Shown here: positions 21,168 through 32,470 of the stretch, piece by piece | How positions within the stretch are numbered: position 1 is the first letter of the stretch | How the letters are laid out: every line of letters starts with the position of its first letter | From: Basidiobolus meristosporus CBS 931.73 | Lineage: Eukaryota; Basidiobolomycota; Basidiobolomycetes; Basidiobolales; Basidiobolaceae | Length of the DNA stretch: 49,312 nucleotides | NCBI GenBank assembly: GCA_002104905.1 | Contig: MCFE01000656.1 | Location: forward strand, 1 to 49,312 | Direction: 5' to 3' | Notes under the pieces: model-generated | What the model saw: the letters and a program-made list of their open reading frames with translations, nothing else | What the model was told of the DNA's origin: nothing | The model's database searches: none | Program-made: the position numbers and the translations under genes

Positions 21168-21901
21168 ATGGCGATTATCAGCACACTCCAAGAGTTCGTT
21201 CTTGATCCTCAGAACCATGAGTTTCTCTCGATCGTCAAAGGCTTTCGAAACGGTCTTGTGTACGGTACCAAGATCCGCTTTCCCCATGCCTTGGTAATGA
21301 CCTTCCTGTTCCGCTCCGGAAGGTAAATTTGTTCGTTCTCTCAAACGGTTTATGAGTCGGTTGAGTGACGCCGTTTTGTTGCGACTAGTTTGCAGGATAA
21401 GGCGAAGGCGATCTTCAAAGCAACCAAGGCACACGCTCGCAACCTTGCCTTCTTCGTGACAATCTACAAAACCATCATGTTCCTGCAGCAGCGCCTCCAA
21501 GGAAAAGAACACAACCACCACTCGTTCGTTGCCGGCCTAATCGGAGGGTACTTTGTATTCGGGGATAATAACAATGTCAACAACCAAGTACGAAAACCAC
21601 TTCCTTTCCTTCCAAGGGAACCCCCAGTTTGATTAACCATCCTTTGTCCTCGTAGATCGTTCTATATCTGTTCTCTCGTATCCTTATTGGCCTCGCCAAA
21701 CTCATGGTGAAACGGCAAGTGGTAGAGGAGCCACAGCACACCTTCCCAGTGTTCGCCGCTGTGGTATGGGGCATTGTTATGTGGCTATTCCGACACGATA
21801 GAGACACTCTACAGCCATCTCTACAAGCCTCCATGCAATATCTGTATCTAGACTCCAACAAGTGGAACTCATTGAAGAATTTCCTCTGGCACAACAAATA
21901 A
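21168..21901 (+). CDS. PXMP4: Peroxisomal membrane protein 4 (PMP24)
   Basis: Multi-pass peroxisomal membrane protein of the Tim17/22/23 superfamily. Three exons: 21168-21322, 21389-21587 and 21656-21901. The protein contains VKGFRNGLVYGTKIRFPHA, LVMTFLFRSG-SLQDK, FVTIYKTIMFLQ, AGLIGGYFVFGDNNNVNNQ, AAVVWGIVMWLFRHD and LQPSLQASMQYLYLDSN, which line up along the whole length of animal PXMP4. Splice junctions fall so that the family phrases are continuous. The molecular role of the family is not settled. It occurs in animals and many fungi with peroxisomes. It is in tandem with TMEM209 and converges with RPN12, with 144 bp between the stop codons. Confidence 0.95.
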
Positions 21902-22045
21902 TCCCTCTCTCATCCTTTCTTCACTCTCACACCTCATCTCACTTCCCCAAAATTAGCTGATAATAAATGGTACCCATACGCGCGCAGAAGTGCCATTTAA
22001 TGATTACATAAGAGTATTTGAAACACAAAAGTCATCCCGTATTGC

Positions 22046-23153
22046 TTACACAATACGTTCTAATTCACGAGCGTAATTCAAACTCTGGGCAATGATCTTG
22101 TTTGTTGGGATATCGACCACCTCTTCGTGCTTGGTGGTGAAGTAGATCTTCTTGTCGGTTGGGTTGATCGTCCAACCACGCTACGAACACGGCGGTGATT
22201 CGTTTAGTGGAAATCCAGTGAATTACGATCATGAGTCATTCCCCTTACCTCGTGAGCAAAAGTCAAGACGTCCTCTAGCTTCTTAAAGAATAACAAAGTG
22301 GCAGCGTCTCCCAATGGCAAGCTCTCGTAGGCCTTCTCGCTGCAGCTAGCGATTTCGTTTCTATTGTCGCATGTTTAATTACTGCTGGTGGAACCACCGA
22401 ACCACCCATATCACCTACCTAATGGTCTCCATAAGAATATCGATGAAGAATGAGTACTCCTCAGCCGGAACTTCTGAGCGAGAGTTCCACACCTTGTTGT
22501 AACTTCCCTCCATTAGGGATTGCTCCAATTCCACTGGGTGCTTGATGTAAGGGTTGTTGTGAAGTTGGTCAGGCTCAATGGATTCCAAAGAGGTGTGAAA
22601 TTCTGAAATCTTGTTCTGGGCCAGAAGGCGCAACAGGTTCAATCCAATCAAGGGGTACATCTTCTCCGAAACGGGAAGCTGAGAGCTTTGGAACGGAAGT
22701 TAGGGTTGGGGAAGCGTAACAAACTTGAGAAACAGCGTATAACAAACCTATAGTCGCTGTAGTAGGTTCTAAGCTGGGCGATGTAGCGCTCGAAAGAGGG
22801 AACATCCTTGGCACGGATGCTCCACTGAGCACCAATCTCAAGAATCTCGCCTGTGTTGGATAGGCACAGTTTAGGAGGTTACGCCAACAATAACAGCCAT
22901 TGGACAAAAGGACTTACGGGAAAGCAAAAGAGTCTCTTGAGTGGCCTTTTCATCGCCATGGACGAGGAAGGACAATTCGGTCAAGGCAATCTATACAAAC
23001 GGATGTCAGTATCCTTCCAAGTACACACCATAGAGAGGGGAAGTGTACTTTGAGTTTACTCAGGAGCTCACCGCATTTGTCGATGTTGCAGCTGGGGGAG
23101 TTGAACTCCACTTTGAGGCTCTCGTACAATGCCTTGGTCTCGTTTAAACTCAT
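22046..23153 (-). CDS. RPN12: 26S proteasome regulatory subunit RPN12 (PSMD8)
   Basis: Lid subunit of the 19S regulatory particle; in yeast its incorporation completes lid assembly. Five or six exons on the minus strand give [114 protein letters not shown] and a C-terminal PCI-like part ending [14 protein letters not shown] and RELERIV. These match PSMD8 from end to end. Start ATG 23153, stop at 22046-22048. It shares a 289-bp divergent promoter with RPL28. No PACE element (GGTGGCAAA) was noticed. Confidence 0.95.
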
Positions 23154-23442
23154 TTCGCTGCTATGTTATGTTCTCCGTTCACGGTACAAATCCGATATGG
23201 ATTTGTAGGAAAACCACCCTCAGAAAATTGATTACGTAGCTAAGACTCTGCGTAATATTCCCTATTCCACCATCATCACCAATCCCTATATCCAAGCGTG
23301 GTTGATACGAAGAAAAAAGGATCTGAGATTGCAGCCCGGATGATTGGTGGAGAGCAGGAGGGGGAGAAAAAATTTACCTAGTATAACAGGTGGTGGTAGC
23401 TGTCTTTCATCCTTCTCTTTTCCATCCACTGGACTTGTAGAC
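23154..23442. promoter_or_regulatory. Divergent promoter region, RPN12 / RPL28
   Basis: 289-bp spacer between a proteasome and a ribosomal protein gene. A pyrimidine-rich stretch (about 23400-23430) precedes the RPL28 start, as is common in ribosomal protein promoters. Confidence 0.4.
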
Positions 23443-23654
23443 ATGGTAAGATAATGGATGGTTGATAGACTTACGTACGATGGCCCGACGCTAACCCCCT
23501 GCCTCTTTAGCCTACCAGACTTCACCACAATAGAAAGAAGCGCGGACACGTTTCCGCCGGTCACGGTCGTGTTGGTAAACACAGAAAACATCCAGGAGGT
23601 CGTGGTCTTGCCGGTGGTCAACACCACCACCGTATCAACATGGACAAATACCAT

Positions 23655-23688
<34 letters not shown>

Positions 23689-23951
23689 TCCACTTGACCC
23701 GCAACAAGTACTACCGCCCCGTCGTCAACGTTGACAAATTGTGGACCTTGGTCTCTGACCAAACCCGTGTCAAGTATGGTCAAAACAAGGAGGTCGTCCC
23801 TGTTATTGACGCCGTTCGTGCTGGCTTCGGCAAGGTCCTTGGTAAGGGACGTCTTCCCGAGCAACCCGTCATCGTCAAGACTCGCTACATCTCTCGTCGT
23901 GCCGAACAAAAGATCAAGGAAACTGGTGGTTGTGTTGTGCTCACCGCCTAA
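23443..23951 (+). CDS. RPL28: 60S ribosomal protein uL15 (L28/L27A)
   Basis: Large-subunit ribosomal protein. The first coding exon is only the ATG (23443-23445), followed by a 65-nt intron (GTAAGA ... CTAAC ... TTTAG at 23510). Exon 2 (23511-23951) starts [20 protein letters not shown] and continues with [66 protein letters not shown] and [13 protein letters not shown]. All match human RPL27A and yeast Rpl28. The MPxRL start of the family is restored only by this splice, which supports the single-codon exon. AATAAA at 23970-23975 is the probable poly(A) signal. The product is 148 residues, the usual length. Confidence 0.98.
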
Positions 23952-24354
23952 ATTTCCCTATGTATACTTAATAAATAAGGCATTGTCAAACATATCTATT
24001 ATATTGGTTAGACTGAATCTGATGGAATGTTCCATCCTTGCCATGGTGCATGTAGCCGAATAATCGCCTCATAATCGGTGTATTGTTCGATAGGCGGTTT
24101 CAGTTCTATTAATAAATATTCCACACCTTAATCTGGGAAGTGTGATTGGCTAGACGAGATAGGATCTGGCTATCGAACAATCCGAGTTTAGGGCTTCCCT
24201 AGTTTGGATGTTGTCACAATGAGTTAATTATCTCTATTTCTGCCTGGCTCTTTTTTTCTTATCCTACTCCACTAACCCATCCGCATTTTCTGTTTACCCA
24301 CTCGTTACATTCATTCCATTAAAGCATTACCCACCATCCTTACTTGAAAGTTAC
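23952..24354. other. Spacer RPL28 / MSS4
   Basis: 3' UTR of RPL28 and promoter of MSS4. There is a pyrimidine-rich block at about 24235-24320. No gene seen. Confidence 0.45.
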
Positions 24355-26647
24355 ATGAATTCTGTGGAGAAGCCCAGGAATTTCTCTCTGCCATTAGGTG
24401 AGCCGAAAAACTTTGCTCTTCGCAAAATCTCTGTCGGTGAGGAGGATAAACAATTGGATTCCACCATGTCGAGCCCACAGCAAGCTGCCTCCCCCGTCGT
24501 TGATGTGCAACCAGACCCCCAGACTGAAGCCCTCACCTCATCTACAAACGGCTCAGAGTCGCAGAGTGATGAGCCTACCACACCCATCCCTTCCAGATCA
24601 CCCACCATAAACTCAACCCACAGATCGAAGAAGTCTCTGTCTAGCCCAACAGAGGCTCCTTTCATGAAAAATGAGGAACTCGTGAAACACTTGGAGAAGG
24701 TGCAGAGCTTATCTCTAAATGATGATCCTGTCGAGGCCTCAAAGCAGGATATCTCCTCCATCTCCTCCTCAGCACCACATGAAGACACAACACCCTCTGT
24801 CGCACATCAAAATACCACCGAAGCATCCTTGCCACTCCCGCAATCCCCCGTCGCTCCAGATGTACCTATACCCAATGGTATTCTCCGACGCAAATCTCAG
24901 TCGAGTCAGCATTCTATTCGTTCGGTGGAAATCGAAGTCAACCCAGAAGGGGCACCCTATACCATCACCCACATGCCACCCCTTCCCAAAATAAATACCA
25001 ACCACTCGGACATTCTAAGCGACATACCCTCGCCCAAAGAGCACATTAGCAAGCGGATATCGCGCAGACTATCGATCAGACGAACTCTGCGTCGGAAGAA
25101 CACTGACGACGATGACTACGTTGCAATAGGTACTCGGGTGGACAAAAACCACAAGAACTACGTGCTTATGTACAACATGCTGACTGGGATCCGTGTTGCT
25201 GTCTCACGGTACACGGCGAAGGTGTGGCATGAGCTGACTCCGGAGGACTTCAGTGCTGCACATAAGCTGGCCTTTGATGTTGTCGGCAATGAAATGACTC
25301 CATCCTCACAATACGACTTCAAATTCAAGGACTACGCCCCCTGGGTGTTTCGACATCTGCGAACTCTGTTTGGAGTGGATTCGGCCGAGTATCTCATCTC
25401 GCTCACCAGTAAATACATCGTATCCGAGTTGGGATCTCCCGGCAAGAGCGGGAGCTTCTTCTACTACTCTCGCGACTATCGGTTCATCATCAAGACGATC
25501 CACCACGCGGAGCACAAGTTCTTGCGGAAAATCCTACCTCAGTACTACCAGCACGTCAAGGACAATCCGAACACACTTTTATGTCGGTTCTATGGGCTCC
25601 ACCGTGTCAAGCTTCCGCGCAGTCGCAAGATCCATTTCATTGTGATGGCCAACAACCTTCCCCCCAACAAGGATATCCACGAAACCTATGACTTGAAGGG
25701 GTCTTCCATCGGCCGTGAGCTCAGTGAAGACGCCCTGGCCAAGAACCCACACGGAGTCATGAAAGACATCAACTGGGAGAAGCGTGGGCGTAAGCTCGAG
25801 TTGGGACCCAACCGCAGGCAGTTGTTTGTTGATCAAATGATCAAAGACGTTGAGGTACAGTCACGACTTTGAGTGAACCGGGGGTTCTTCGAACTAACTC
25901 ATACTTGCTGTTCTTAGCTCTTGAAGAGACTGAACATCATGGACTACAGTCTCTTGGTTGGCTTGCATGATCGGATGCGTGGCAACCGAGACAACATACG
26001 GGACAACACGTTGTCTGTGTTCAAGGTAAGGTTTCCGCCTACAGCAAGCGCCGTTCCAGTCACTAATTAACCGCGTATCCAGCCAAACACAGTCAGACTG
26101 GAGAAGCAGCCCACCAACAAGCGAAAAACCGACCAGGCTGCCGTGGTCAGGAAGATGATTGTTGAGGCCGATCCGGTAGCACTTGGGCCTTCGTCCTCGG
26201 AGCTACCGGAAAACAGCTTCGAAGAGTAAGTAGAGTTTCCTTGGGCCGTATGCGGGATGCAAGTTGTCTCACACAAAGCTTATGTTCAGCCGACGCAACT
26301 GTATATTTTACCAGAACGATGGAGGGTTCGTTGGTCAGGATGAGGAGTCCAACCTGACCAACACCATTTTCTACGTTGGAATCATCGATATTCTTACGCC
26401 ATACAACTTGGTCAAGAGGATCGAGCATTATTGGAAAGCCCTAAGCTACGATGGGGTAGGTTATCACTGCATCCGAAGCCGTCGAACGAAACAACTCACG
26501 TCGTTTTTTTAGCGCGAGATCTCCGCAATCAAGGCGTCCAAATACGCTGAGCGATTCCTCAAATTCATGATCGGGGCAATCAAGCATAACGAGGACATTC
26601 ACATCCCACCCGAGCTTTTCTCCAGCCGCGAGAAGAAGGAGCAGTAA
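24355..26647 (+). CDS. MSS4: Phosphatidylinositol-4-phosphate 5-kinase (Mss4-like)
   Basis: Makes PI(4,5)P2 from PI4P at the plasma membrane, controlling actin, cell wall and secretion. Five exons: 24355-25854, 25918-26025, 26083-26225, 26290-26455 and 26513-26647. The first 250 residues are Ser/Thr/Pro-rich. A dimerisation/basic region ([15 protein letters not shown]) precedes the PIPK catalytic domain. Within it: [32 protein letters not shown] (glycine-rich loop and catalytic Lys), [12 protein letters not shown] (DLKGS), [13 protein letters not shown] (MDYSLL) and [18 protein letters not shown] (IIDIL). The C-terminus [15 protein letters not shown] is typical. This is a type I kinase with normal length (about 680 residues). 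The start is the first ATG after a stop-rich leader. Confidence 0.96.
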
Positions 26648-26981
26648 TTGTATCTTTCCTGTAGCTCCACCCCGACCTAACCTAATCCACCCATATCAGC
26701 ATGTTACCCAAGATGCATTCCATTCCACCTTACCTTATCTCCTAACCCACCTACTGCTGTATATTTCCTCTAATCTTTACCTCATCTTTTCCCCGAGCTT
26801 CCCCCGAACCTGTACCATGGATGTTTATGAGCCATTAAAGCACCCCGATTTTGTCACCATTGATCCAACCCCAAAATTTAGTCCCAAGAAGGTGGGGTAG
26901 GTGTGGACGAGGGATAAGGATGCGGCAAAAAAAAGTGGTCTATATCGCGTCCTTCACATCGTTGTTTCCGACTAGACTAAG
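26648..26981. other. Spacer MSS4 / ATP20
   Basis: 3' UTR of MSS4 and promoter of ATP20; pyrimidine-rich in the first 150 bp. No gene seen. Confidence 0.4.
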
Positions 26982-27512
26982 ATGTTCAGAGTATCCAAGG
27001 CTCTCTATAGCGTTGGCGTTCGCCACGCCAGTACCCTCAATACCGCTGCCGCCACCGAGAAGCTTGGTGTTGCTGCCAAGGCCGCCCAAGAGGTCGCAGC
27101 CAAGGGCTTCAAGAGCCTCCAGAGCACATCCTCCCGTTTCATCAGTACGTACCAGCCTTGGACTTTTCTTTAGCAGCTCCTCACCAGCACTGGTTACCGG
27201 TGTACGAGATATCGCACTATATTGACCACTTTTTCGGCTTTTCTAGACATGACTGGCCCCGTCGGCTACAATCTGCAAGTTGCCAAGGAGATTGCCAAGC
27301 AGGTCTACGTCAAGGAAGGGCTTGCTCCCCCAACCTCTGCACAACTCCACCAAGCCAAGGAACAGTTCCAGCGCTCCTTGGATTGGACCATCATTCGTGA
27401 GATGTCCCTCAAGGAGGTGGCCCAAAAGGCCGTGGTCGGTGTCGAGATAGCTGGATTCTTTTTCATTGGAGAGGTGATTGGCAGAAGAAGCCTTATCGGC
27501 TACGATGTCTAA
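26982..27512 (+). CDS. ATP20: Mitochondrial ATP synthase subunit g
   Basis: Membrane subunit of F1Fo ATP synthase needed for dimerisation and cristae shape. Two exons: 26982-27144 and 27247-27512, joined as FI-NMTGPVGYN. The N-terminus (MFRVSKALYSVGVRHAS) looks like a mitochondrial targeting sequence. The C-terminal half carries the family signature: DWTIIREMSLKEVAQKAVVG, then EIAGFFFIGEVIGRRSLIGY, which contains the helix and GxxxG-like contacts used for dimer formation. Length (142 residues) suits the family. It converges with the kinesin gene, with 218 bp between the stops. Confidence 0.92.
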
Positions 27513-27730
27513 CCATCTCGCCAGTTCTTGTTCGGAGACCGTCAATAGAATAGGTCGTCCTCCGCCTAGCCACCCAACGTTCATCCCCTTGAACCTCGCT
27601 AATTGCAGCATTTCATTAGATACCAACCGTAAGCTCTGAACCCCCAACACCCAACCCCCAACCCTCAATCCCATATAGCATTTCCACAATAAAATCAACC
27701 AAAGCAATGTCAGCGGGTAATCAAAATTTA

Positions 27731-30700
27731 TTATGAACTGGACTTGCCAGAAAATCCCGATATTAACTGGGCCACGCTCAGCTCGGCTGCAGAAGGTAAT
27801 GGTGAGCTGGTGATGATCTGGGGTGGTAAATGACACGAACATACCTTGAGAGATGGTTAGCTCCGCCTCTAGTTCGGCGATCCTTTCGGTACTGGCGTTT
27901 TGCTCATCTAGACGGAGCTTCCGCTCCTTCTCCAGCTGTTGCTCCAATTCCTTGATCCTAGCACTCTCCGAGGTGGTCCGACCCTTGGCCACCTCCTCGC
28001 TCGATCCCACGTGGAGGCCGTTTCCCTTGCCGGAGGCTGAGCTGACCTCGGCCTTTTCGAACAAGCTTAATTCCATCTTGCGAATGACGTTCCTTAGCTC
28101 GGCGATCAGGTTCTTGTTGTCCTTAACCTCCTCCTCCAGCTCCGTGATCACCTGGCGCTGCTCCTCCAGCTCTCGGCTCATCTCCTGGTACTCCTCGGTC
28201 GTGGTGAATTCCAGCTCCGCGTTCTCCTTGAGGCTCTTGAGTTGCTCCTCCAATGAGGTGATCTTCGTCTCCTGCTGGTCCGTGACCTTCTCGAACTCCT
28301 GGACCAGTTTCTGGAGCCTCAAGACCTCCTGACCTTCCTCTTCCTGGCCCTCCTTGGCCGCCGAGCGGACTCCCTGATCGTCGGGCTTGGGGAGGGCCTG
28401 GAATTTCTCCACGATCTCCATGGTGCCGAGGCTTTTGATGAGGGTTTCGACCTCAGTGATGTAGTCATCCTTGCACGAGATGGAGGCTATCAGGGTTTTG
28501 ATTGTGTTGTTCTTCTGTCCGAGCTCCTGCTCCAACTGTGCCGATTTCTGGTGATGAAAATCCCTGGTTAAATAGATACCGCGCCGACTTATTTTCCACC
28601 TACCTTATCGACTTCGTTGACCGCCATGTTGCTTAGACCGAAGTTGACCGAGGTTGGGCGATAATGCTAGCGACAAGGTGTGAGTGCGATTACGCGACAT
28701 CGATGAGCAATGGGAAAGAACTTACGCGTTTGGTACGGTCCAGCAACACCTTCGGTGAGATGGAATTCGAGGTTAGGATAAGCTTGGTAAGGTGATCGAT
28801 TCTCTCCTTGAGCGAGGTACGGGCAAGCTGGGCCTCCATAAGGTCCTCCTCATACTAAATTCACACCGATGGGGTTAGCACGCACGGCTCTTCTGTGATG
28901 CCAACCGCCGGTTTACCTTTCTCTTCTCTTCTTTCAGCTGGGACAGCTCCGCTTCCTTGTCCTTGATGAACGCCTCGTTAGTATGCATCAGCTTGGCCTT
29001 CAACTCCATGATCTCCATTTTGTACTTCTGCAGCAGCGCTTTGTCGTCCATGACCTGTGGTTGATGAATCCAGTTAGTCGGAAAGTGGACCCCGGAGCTC
29101 CCCGTCACTTGCCAACCTACCTGGGTGGTTTCGGCGCGGGTGACCACTTTTTTGACCTTCGCGGCGAACTTCAGAGTGTTGTTGCTCTCCTCGAGGTTGA
29201 TTCCGGAGGGGCTGATGGTGCAGGTGACGGCGACGCGGGAGTTGCCGCTCAAGGCGGACTGTAGTATCCGAGTGAGCTTGGAGTCTCGATAGGGGATGTG
29301 GCCACTAATAACTCTCTTAGTCGGAGCTGAGCGATTCGACGCTGGAGACAACATTACCTCTTGTCTTCGGTGAGCTTCGAGATGACGTTTCCTAAGGTTA
29401 GCAGACTGTCTTTGGTTAGTACGTAAGCGGCCTCGCAGGAAGTCGGTGGACCCGCTACCTCTTATTGATGTATGCGCTTTCCTTGCGTCGATCCACTGAA
29501 CTCGATGCCTTCTCAGAACCAGCCAGGTCGATCAAGTTCTATTCAAGATGATCAGCTTGGGTGCCAATGGTACGGCTCGCGTGTATCACCTACCAGGAGA
29601 GATATCTTCACCCCACCTCCAAGTGAGCTTTTGCCAGAGGCGAACCTTCGAGAGACAGGGGTCATCCGGCCTGCGGCAGAGCGGGGGTCACGGCTTTCTA
29701 TCACCTTTCGGACGGAAACGGAGGTCGGATTCAGGCTTGGGTTTGTTCAACGACGAGGGCTCCAAATCACTTACCATTTGAAAGATCGTGTGGGATCGAC
29801 TACTGTGCTCGTTGTAGTCCGTCGCGCTGATGTGTCGATTGGCTGGACAATGGATGTAAGCAGGGGCATCTCAATGGCGAGCGGTTTGGGCTACGAACCT
29901 TCGCCTCGCTGGATGACCTTCATGACTTGCTTGGGTGAGGTGACGATCTCCTCCCGCAACGGACTGACATACACCCCTCGCTTGGAAACGTTAGCTACTT
30001 GACGCCGCTCCAAGCAAAGAAACATACCCGCTTGTCCTCATGGATCCGGAGATCCGTGACCTCGGGCGACAGAAGGTCCCGGATCGTCTCGTTGTAGATC
30101 TCCATGTAGGAGACTCGCAAAAGAAACTCTCGATTGCCCGCAGTCTAGATGAACCGTGTGAACGGGGCTGGCTGCTAGCCTTGCTGGAGATGGGGGGCCA
30201 CCTACCTCTTTGATATAATGAAACACATCCTCCACTGCTTGGGGGATCACACCTGGCTGCGAATCGACACCTAACAAACGCCCGAAATTAGAACTCCCCG
30301 ACGCAACGTCCAGGCCAACAAACTCCCCACAAACCTGTCTGAAGAAAGAAAGTTCAGGGTCAGTGAGAGGAACCAGTGGTCCCAAACGAATACACAACCG
30401 CCTACCATTGTCTAAAGCCCCGCCGAGAAGGTCCTCTGTTGGTTAGTATCGTTGAAGGAATCACAATCAAGTGACTTGAAGGCTCACGTATGTTTTTCCA
30501 GAGGCGGTTTGACCGTATGCAAACACCGTGCCGTTGTACCCCTCCATGGTGGATCTTTGGCGGGGTTGGGTTCAGTGGTGGTGAGCGGGGGTTAAAGGGG
30601 GGGGTGAAGAGTAACACTGACCTGACTACTTCTCTAACGCATCGTTCGTACAGCAAGCGATTGTCGCTTCCGATCAACACCGCATCTACAGTGAGGACGA

Positions 30701-31072
30701 GGGTGAGGGTTAGGGTTTGCGGTGGTTGGTTGGAAATGGGCGCTCCGCCGACTGACCGTATGTATACTCGGGTGTTTGCTTCTTCTGTTTGGCCGCATAC
30801 TCGGCGTTCAACGAAAGTTTCCCAAGGACTGTATCGGTCTCCCAGATATCCGAGCCAGGCTTACTCAGCTCTGAGGCGCTTGGCGGGCGAACCCTCACCG
30901 CAACATGAACGTTCTCGCTCCTGGAGCCAGGGGCGCTGCTCACGCCGGTGCTGGTGGAGGTGGAGGTGATGGAGGAGGCGTACGAGCTTGACGAGCTCGA
31001 GCGGGTGCGTGGGCTGTTGGGGGGTAGGGACATTTCCAGCAGAGGTAAGTAAGGAAGAGGGTCTGGACGCAA
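27731..31072 (-). CDS. Kinesin-7 (CENP-E/Kip2-type) motor
   Basis: Microtubule plus-end motor. The N-terminus is Ser-rich, followed by [32 protein letters not shown] (P-loop), PGVIPQAVEDVFHYIKE, EFLLRVSYMEIYNETIRDLL, EHSSRSHTIFQM (switch I), LIDLAGSEKASSS (switch II), YRDSKLTRILQSALSGNSR and NNTLKFAAKVKKVV (neck). After the motor come MDDKALLQKYKMEIMELKAK, a helix block (ARTSLKERIDHLTKLIL) typical of kinesin-7, and a long coiled coil to the stop at 27731 (...SVAQLISGFSGKSSS). About 11 or more exons; the junction after KTYTM (about 30370-30290) is my best reading. The start is 31072 or the in-frame Met at about 31033. The coiled-coil exon is GC-rich. A kinetochore or nuclear-positioning role is inferred. 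Confidence 0.9.
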
Positions 31073-31644
31073 GAATTCCCTGGGGAAAGTGGTGGTTTGG
31101 TTGGTTTATTGGGCCTCGGAAAAGGTTGGTTGGCTCCCACTGGAGAGGAACTTGGTTTTGGGAGAATTCCCTGACTATTCTACTCATCATCAATTTCGAC
31201 TTAAGCCAAAATAGGGGATTTCTTCCATGAATGGTGGTAGTTGGTGGGTTAGGTGGTTGGTATCTCGCATTTGTTTATCTCCTGGATGCTGACCGCCCAC
31301 CGCTTACATCATTCACGGAATCAAAAAATTTCCGCTTCATTATGGGATTGTGGTAATATGGGGATTGTGGCCGTGGTGGGAGCGGAGGTGGAGGTGGAAG
31401 CGGCGACGGTGGTGGTGTGATGTGGTATGGAAAGTCAACCTCTGGGAACCAGATTTTTCAACTACGGAAAAAGATGCTGAAGGAAAAAAGAATATACATC
31501 GATTGAAAGTGGTGACTGGGGCGTCTTAAAGATAATAGGAAACGTCTAAACAACTGGGAAAGGTTGGGTTGGGTTGGGTTGAAAGGGGTGGGGTGGGGGA
31601 GGGAGGAGGTAGTCTAGAAAGAAACGGCCTGCCAACGGACAGGT
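31073..31644. other. Spacer upstream of kinesin, with G-rich tract
   Basis: 572 bp holding the kinesin promoter and the 3' flank of LSM8. Very purine/G-rich on the plus strand: GGTGGTGG-type runs at about 31370-31420 and a G-quadruplex-like tract at 31562-31609. No gene seen. Confidence 0.5.
31562..31609 (+). repeat. G-rich tract with (TTGGG) repeats, G-quadruplex potential
   Basis: Three TTGGG units in register, then GGGG-T-GGGG-T-GGGGG-A-GGG. At least seven runs of three or more G in 48 bp with loops of 1-6 nt. It lies 36 bp beyond the LSM8 stop codon, so on the LSM8 transcript it would be C-rich. Confidence 0.75.
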
Positions 31645-32147
31645 TCAATGCTTCAACGGACCGATGGGTTCTGCTCGGATATTGTCGTAATCAATCTCCT
31701 CGTCCTGGGCTTCATCCAGCTCGCCAATGAAGATACTAAATAGAGTGTGGGTCAGTCAGGTTCCTTCGGGTTAACGTATGCTGGTGGGGTAAATTACATG
31801 CTATCTCCTCGCAACAGGTACAGCCCCAAGGGAATCTTCTCGACACCGCTATCGGAAGAGAATACACGCTCGTGACAGCTCTTCATGATGACATTGGTCG
31901 TTTGATCGAAGCCTGCGAAGGTGCCCTACAAATGGAAAGATGGCCGGTCAGCCCCGGTACAGGGTTTGCTTGTTGCCAGGCGTAGGTAGAGCGCCACCTA
32001 CCACAATGATCCGTCCATCGGTAGTTAACACAGTGACTGTTTCTAAGAGGTGGAGTCAAGGGATAGATACAATCTTTAGCAGGCTCAGTTCTGGTCTATG
32101 GATTCAAAGAAAAGGATACGATTGACGTATGATTGAAGCTCCGACAT
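31645..32147 (-). CDS. LSM8: U6 snRNA-associated Sm-like protein LSm8
   Basis: Subunit specific to the nuclear LSm2-8 ring, which binds the U6 snRNA 3' end. Four short exons on the minus strand give MSELQSYVN-QTVTVLTTDGR, IIV-GTFAGFDQTTNVIMKSCHE (Sm1), RVFSSDSGVEKIPLGLYLLR, GDS-IFIGELDEAQDEEIDYDN (Sm2) and IRAEPIGPLKH. The GLYLLRGD phrase and the IRAEP C-terminus distinguish LSm8 from LSm1. About 95 residues, the normal size. Start ATG 32147, stop TGA at 31645-31647. Confidence 0.93.
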
Positions 32148-32470
32148 GTTCAACGGTGGTTGCTGCTCTCCTGTGGGGTCAAGTCGATTATATTCAGAAA
32201 ATGCAACAAAAAAAATTAAGTATTGTTTGTCTTCATACACCATCCAGAAATGCCGCCCACTTCAATCAATAGGTCGTGAATCGATCAATGATTGATCGTT
32301 CTCGAAGTTGGGTGATGTTAATCGTTGTTGAACAGAAAACCACAATGCTACTGTTGAGTGGCAATTCAATTGTCAAGTAGTAATTTGAATAGAAAATCCC
32401 AATCAATCCATGGATCCGTAGATTTTATTAACATCACGACGATTACAAGCGGTCTAAACTACACGAGAGA
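32148..32470. other. Spacer LSM8 / RPL20
   Basis: Promoter of LSM8 and 3' UTR of RPL20. An AATAAA on the minus strand lies near 32424. No gene seen. Confidence 0.4.

Noticed and set aside
21161..21171. TATAAATGG at the PXMP4 start as a TATA box
   Set aside because: It overlaps the start codon, so it cannot position transcription of this reading frame.
29472..30002. 176-codon plus-strand open frame
   Set aside because: It lies antisense to the kinesin exons with switch I and switch II motifs; no family match and no promoter. A shadow frame.
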